Source: SZUA-521 sp041738285 (GTDB lineage: Bacteria > Pseudomonadota > Gammaproteobacteria > Pseudomonadales > Azotimanducaceae). From it: a stretch of DNA of 14,502 nucleotides. Below, piece after piece: positions 12,720-14,502 of this stretch. The stretch is taken from assembly GCA_041738285.1 (NCBI GenBank), contig JBGSQB010000012.1, positions 1-14,502 of the forward strand, given 5' to 3'. The notes beneath the pieces are model-generated. The model was not told the DNA's origin. It was given only the letters and a program-made list of their open reading frames with translations, and made no database searches. Every line of letters begins with the position of its first letter. The stretch's first letter is position 1. A program made the translations under genes and the position numbers.

Positions 12720-13844
12720 TCAGCCGCTCAAGCCCATTGAGCGGCGGAACAATGCGAGGCTACCCGCGAAAAAGACTGCCCCCAACCCGGCCATCAGCAC
12801 CAGTTCGACCCAGATCGATTCGATACCCGCGCCGCGGAACGTCACTGCCTTGGCAAAGGCGAGGAAATGACGCGACGGCAGTGCCAGTGTCAATCGCTGG
12901 ACGATCTCGGGCTGGCTCTCCACCGCGCCCATGCCACCCGACAGCATGATGACCGGGATAATCCCCCTGATCACCAGCAGCGCGAATTGCGCCATGCTGC
13001 GCGCCATCGTGCCCAAGAACATGCCAATTGCGGCCGCCGCCCACAGATAGACGGCCGCACCGGCAACCAGCAGCGACACCGACCCGGCCACCGGCACCTG
13101 CAACGCCCCTTGCACCACAAAGAGCAGCGAGCCGATAAACGCCGCGAGCACGACCGCCATCGTTGCCAGCACCTTGGACAGCGCCACTTCCACTGGCGTG
13201 AGCGGCATCACCATCAGATGCTCGATGGTGCCATGTTCCCGCTCGCGCAACATCGCCGCACCGGTCAGCGCGATGGTCAGAAGCGAAAGCTGATTGAGCA
13301 ACGAGGACACTGCCTTGAACCAGACTGGATTACCGTTGGGATTAAATGACCGACGCAGTTCGAGGCGCAGCGGCGGATCAGGCGCGTCGGGGTTGCCCGA
13401 GAGGAAGGCGCGGGTTTCCGACTGTACGATGTTGCTGATGTAATCGGTCCCGAGCTGCGCCTGCGATACGGCCGTGGCGTCGACCTGAAGCTGCGCGACA
13501 GGCGTCTTTCCGGCAATCACGTCGGCCGCGAAATCAGGTGGAAAGGACAGGACGAACATCATCTGCCCTCGGTCCATCGCCGCACCCGCCTGATCTGGGC
13601 TCATGCCGACGGGCGTTTGAAACCAGGGCGGCACCAACGCCGCTGAGATCTGCCGGGAAAGAGGCGACTGGTCCTCGTCCACGATAGCGATCGCCGCGTT
13701 GCGCACCGTATCACCCGCGCCACTGGCCTCGAGCAGCACGGCGACGACGAAGGACCACAGGATAAGGATCACCATCAGCGGATCGCCCAGCACGCTTTTC
13801 AGTTCCTTGCCGAAGAGCCAGAAGATGTTGGTGAAATGCTGCAC
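12720..13844 (-). CDS. yhhJ: ABC-2 type transporter permease, YhhJ-like
   Basis: A 374-residue inner-membrane permease of ABC-2 type exporters. One N-terminal membrane segment (about 22-40) is followed by a large periplasmic part (45-180) with AIAIVDEDQSPLSRQISAAL and FVLSFPPDFAADVIAGKTPVAQLQVD. Five more segments lie in the C-terminal half (about 183-197, 226-247, 257-277, 285-303, 344-364). The cytoplasmic signature REREHGTIEHLMVMPLTPVEVALSK (200-224) is the ABC-2 coupling motif. The whole resembles E. coli YhhJ, encoded after RbbA. Start GTG 13844 has CAGGAG about 8 bases ahead, 2 bases after the rbbA-like stop. The substrate is unknown; fused ATPase would be in the neighbour. Its stop codon lies beside a hairpin (12724-12744). 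Confidence 0.88.
   Translation of the reverse strand: MQHFTNIFWLFGKELKSVLGDPLMVILILWSFVVAVLLEASGAGDTVRNAAIAIVDEDQSPLSRQISAALVPPWFQTPVGMSPDQAGAAMDRGQMMFVLSFPPDFAADVIAGKTPVAQLQVDATAVSQAQLGTDYISNIVQSETRAFLSGNPDAPDPPLRLELRRSFNPNGNPVWFKAVSSLLNQLSLLTIALTGAAMLREREHGTIEHLMVMPLTPVEVALSKVLATMAVVLAAFIGSLLFVVQGALQVPVAGSVSLLVAGAAVYLWAAAAIGMFLGTMARSMAQFALLVIRGIIPVIMLSGGMGAVESQPEIVQRLTLALPSRHFLAFAKAVTFRGAGIESIWVELVLMAGLGAVFFAGSLALFRRSMGLSG
12724..12744. repeat. Hairpin at the 3' end of the yhhJ-like gene
   Basis: CCGCTCAA (12724-12731) and TTGAGCGG (12737-12744) are exact inverted arms with a 5-base loop, encoding the last residues (RSMGLSG) of the permease. There is no T-run after it on either strand, so termination is doubtful; it may stabilise the 3' end of the message. 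Confidence 0.45.
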
Positions 13845-13846
13845 GA

Positions 13847-14502
13847 TCAGCGCTCCTGCTTGCGCAGCGCGAGGATGGCGAGCCCCATGAAGATCGGGCC
13901 GAAGGCCGCGAGGCGGATTAATGCCCCACTCAGATCCGCAAGCCCAAGCCCCTTGGTGAAACTGCCGACGCTGATTGCCATATACCAGGTCGTGGGCCAG
14001 AAGGTACCCAACAAACGCGCCGGACCTTCGAGCGACGAGACCGGCTCCATCATTCCGGAGAATTGCAGAGTCGGCATCACCGACAGGATCGTGCTTGCGA
14101 ATACCGCCGTCACCTGGGTCGCCGTCATCATCGACACCATAAGACCGAACCCGGTCGCCGCCACCGCATACACCAGCGCCGCCAGCGCGAGCACCAGCGG
14201 GTCACCGCGCAACGGCACACCGAGTACCAGCACCACCAATGCCGTCAAGATGGCGAAATTCAGCAGCGTGATCCCGATGTAGACGAGTTGCTTGCCGATC
14301 AAGAACTCGGCGCGAGTGGTGGGTGTGACGTAGAAATTCGTGATCGTCCCGATCTCCTTCTCGCGTGCCACACTGACCGCCATCAGGATTGCCGGAAACA
14401 ACAGCAACAGCAGCGGCGGGATCGCAGGGCCGATCGCGGGCAGACTGGCCATCGCCGGGTTGTAGCGGAATCGCGGCTCGAGCACGACGGGGCCGGCCGC
14501 TA
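13847..14502 (-). CDS. rbbA: RbbA-like ABC transporter, C-terminal permease part (runs off window)
   Basis: The frame is open to the right edge, so the gene is partial; only its last 218 codons or so are seen. It reads EPRFRYNPAMASLPAIGPAIPPLLLLLFPAILMAVSVAREKEIGTITNFYVTPTTRAEFLIGKQLVY, then LGVPLRGDPLVLALAALVYAVAATGFGLMVS, LQFSGMMEPVSSLEGPARLLG, PTTWYMAI and a final ILALRKQER. This matches the C-terminal ABC-2 permease domain of E. coli RbbA, which carries two ABC ATPase domains N-terminally; those would lie beyond 14502. A GTG at 14485 could start a stand-alone permease, but EPRFRYNP directly upstream is continuous with the family, so I take it as internal. The stop is 2 bases before the yhhJ-like start, consistent with the rbbA-yhhJ order of enterobacteria. 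RbbA was named for ribosome association; export is the role suggested by its neighbour. Confidence 0.85.
   Translation of the reverse strand, partial: AAGPVVLEPRFRYNPAMASLPAIGPAIPPLLLLLFPAILMAVSVAREKEIGTITNFYVTPTTRAEFLIGKQLVYIGITLLNFAILTALVVLVLGVPLRGDPLVLALAALVYAVAATGFGLMVSMMTATQVTAVFASTILSVMPTLQFSGMMEPVSSLEGPARLLGTFWPTTWYMAISVGSFTKGLGLADLSGALIRLAAFGPIFMGLAILALRKQER

Noticed and set aside
1..14502. CRISPR array, tRNA, rRNA, phage or toxin-antitoxin system
   Set aside because: No regularly spaced repeats, no cloverleaf or conserved rRNA sequence, no integrase, capsid or toxin motifs were found on either strand.

Overview
The window looks like chromosomal DNA of a moderately high-G+C Gram-negative proteobacterium. 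It encodes three proteins with lipobox or Sec signals, a relic of an outer-membrane TonB-dependent receptor, an RbbA/YhhJ export pair, and at its left edge a perfect hairpin with the core of the REP elements common in Pseudomonas and relatives. I lean to a gammaproteobacterium but cannot name a genus. No rRNA, tRNA, CRISPR, integrase or intact transposase was found. Non-ATG starts are frequent (GTG at 3904, 10861 and 13844; TTG at 5716, 6164 and 10624).

Left part (1-4364): REP hairpin; lipoprotein (231-860); convergent DUF6306-like helical protein (886-1419); a 436-bp non-coding stretch holding a perfect 11-bp-arm inverted repeat; GNAT-like protein (1856-2551); glyoxalase I (2716-3222); and a convergent isochorismatase-fold hydrolase (3284-3904) with Gly at the usual catalytic-Cys position. 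The hydrolase is preceded by a 47-codon ORF with a perfect Shine-Dalgarno and a 4-bp stop/start overlap.

Centre (4365-9037): the most system-like part. A MarR-family regulator (7294-7764) faces a YCII protein across 86 bp. The leftward arm is YCII, glutathione S-transferase, SRPBCC/AHSA1 and an exported alpha/beta hydrolase. The rightward arm is MarR, a PhnB-like VOC protein, DoxX-like membrane protein and a DUF1801/YdhG protein. Genes are overlapping or closely spaced. The only sizeable gap has a leftward promoter whose -35 box lies inside the palindrome GTTGATGTCAAC, giving a simple repression model. A broken DUF4440 (NTF2-fold) gene lies at the far left end. The set suggests stress response or detoxification of a small electrophilic or thiol-reactive compound; this is inference.

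Right part (9062-14502): FGly-type sulfatase (leftward); chalcone-isomerase-like exported protein with a recognisable promoter and inverted repeat; about 650 bp of decayed DNA containing the C-terminus of a TonB-dependent receptor and perhaps a second fragment; a DUF4136-like lipoprotein; and the leftward tail of an rbbA-yhhJ type ABC export operon running off the right edge.
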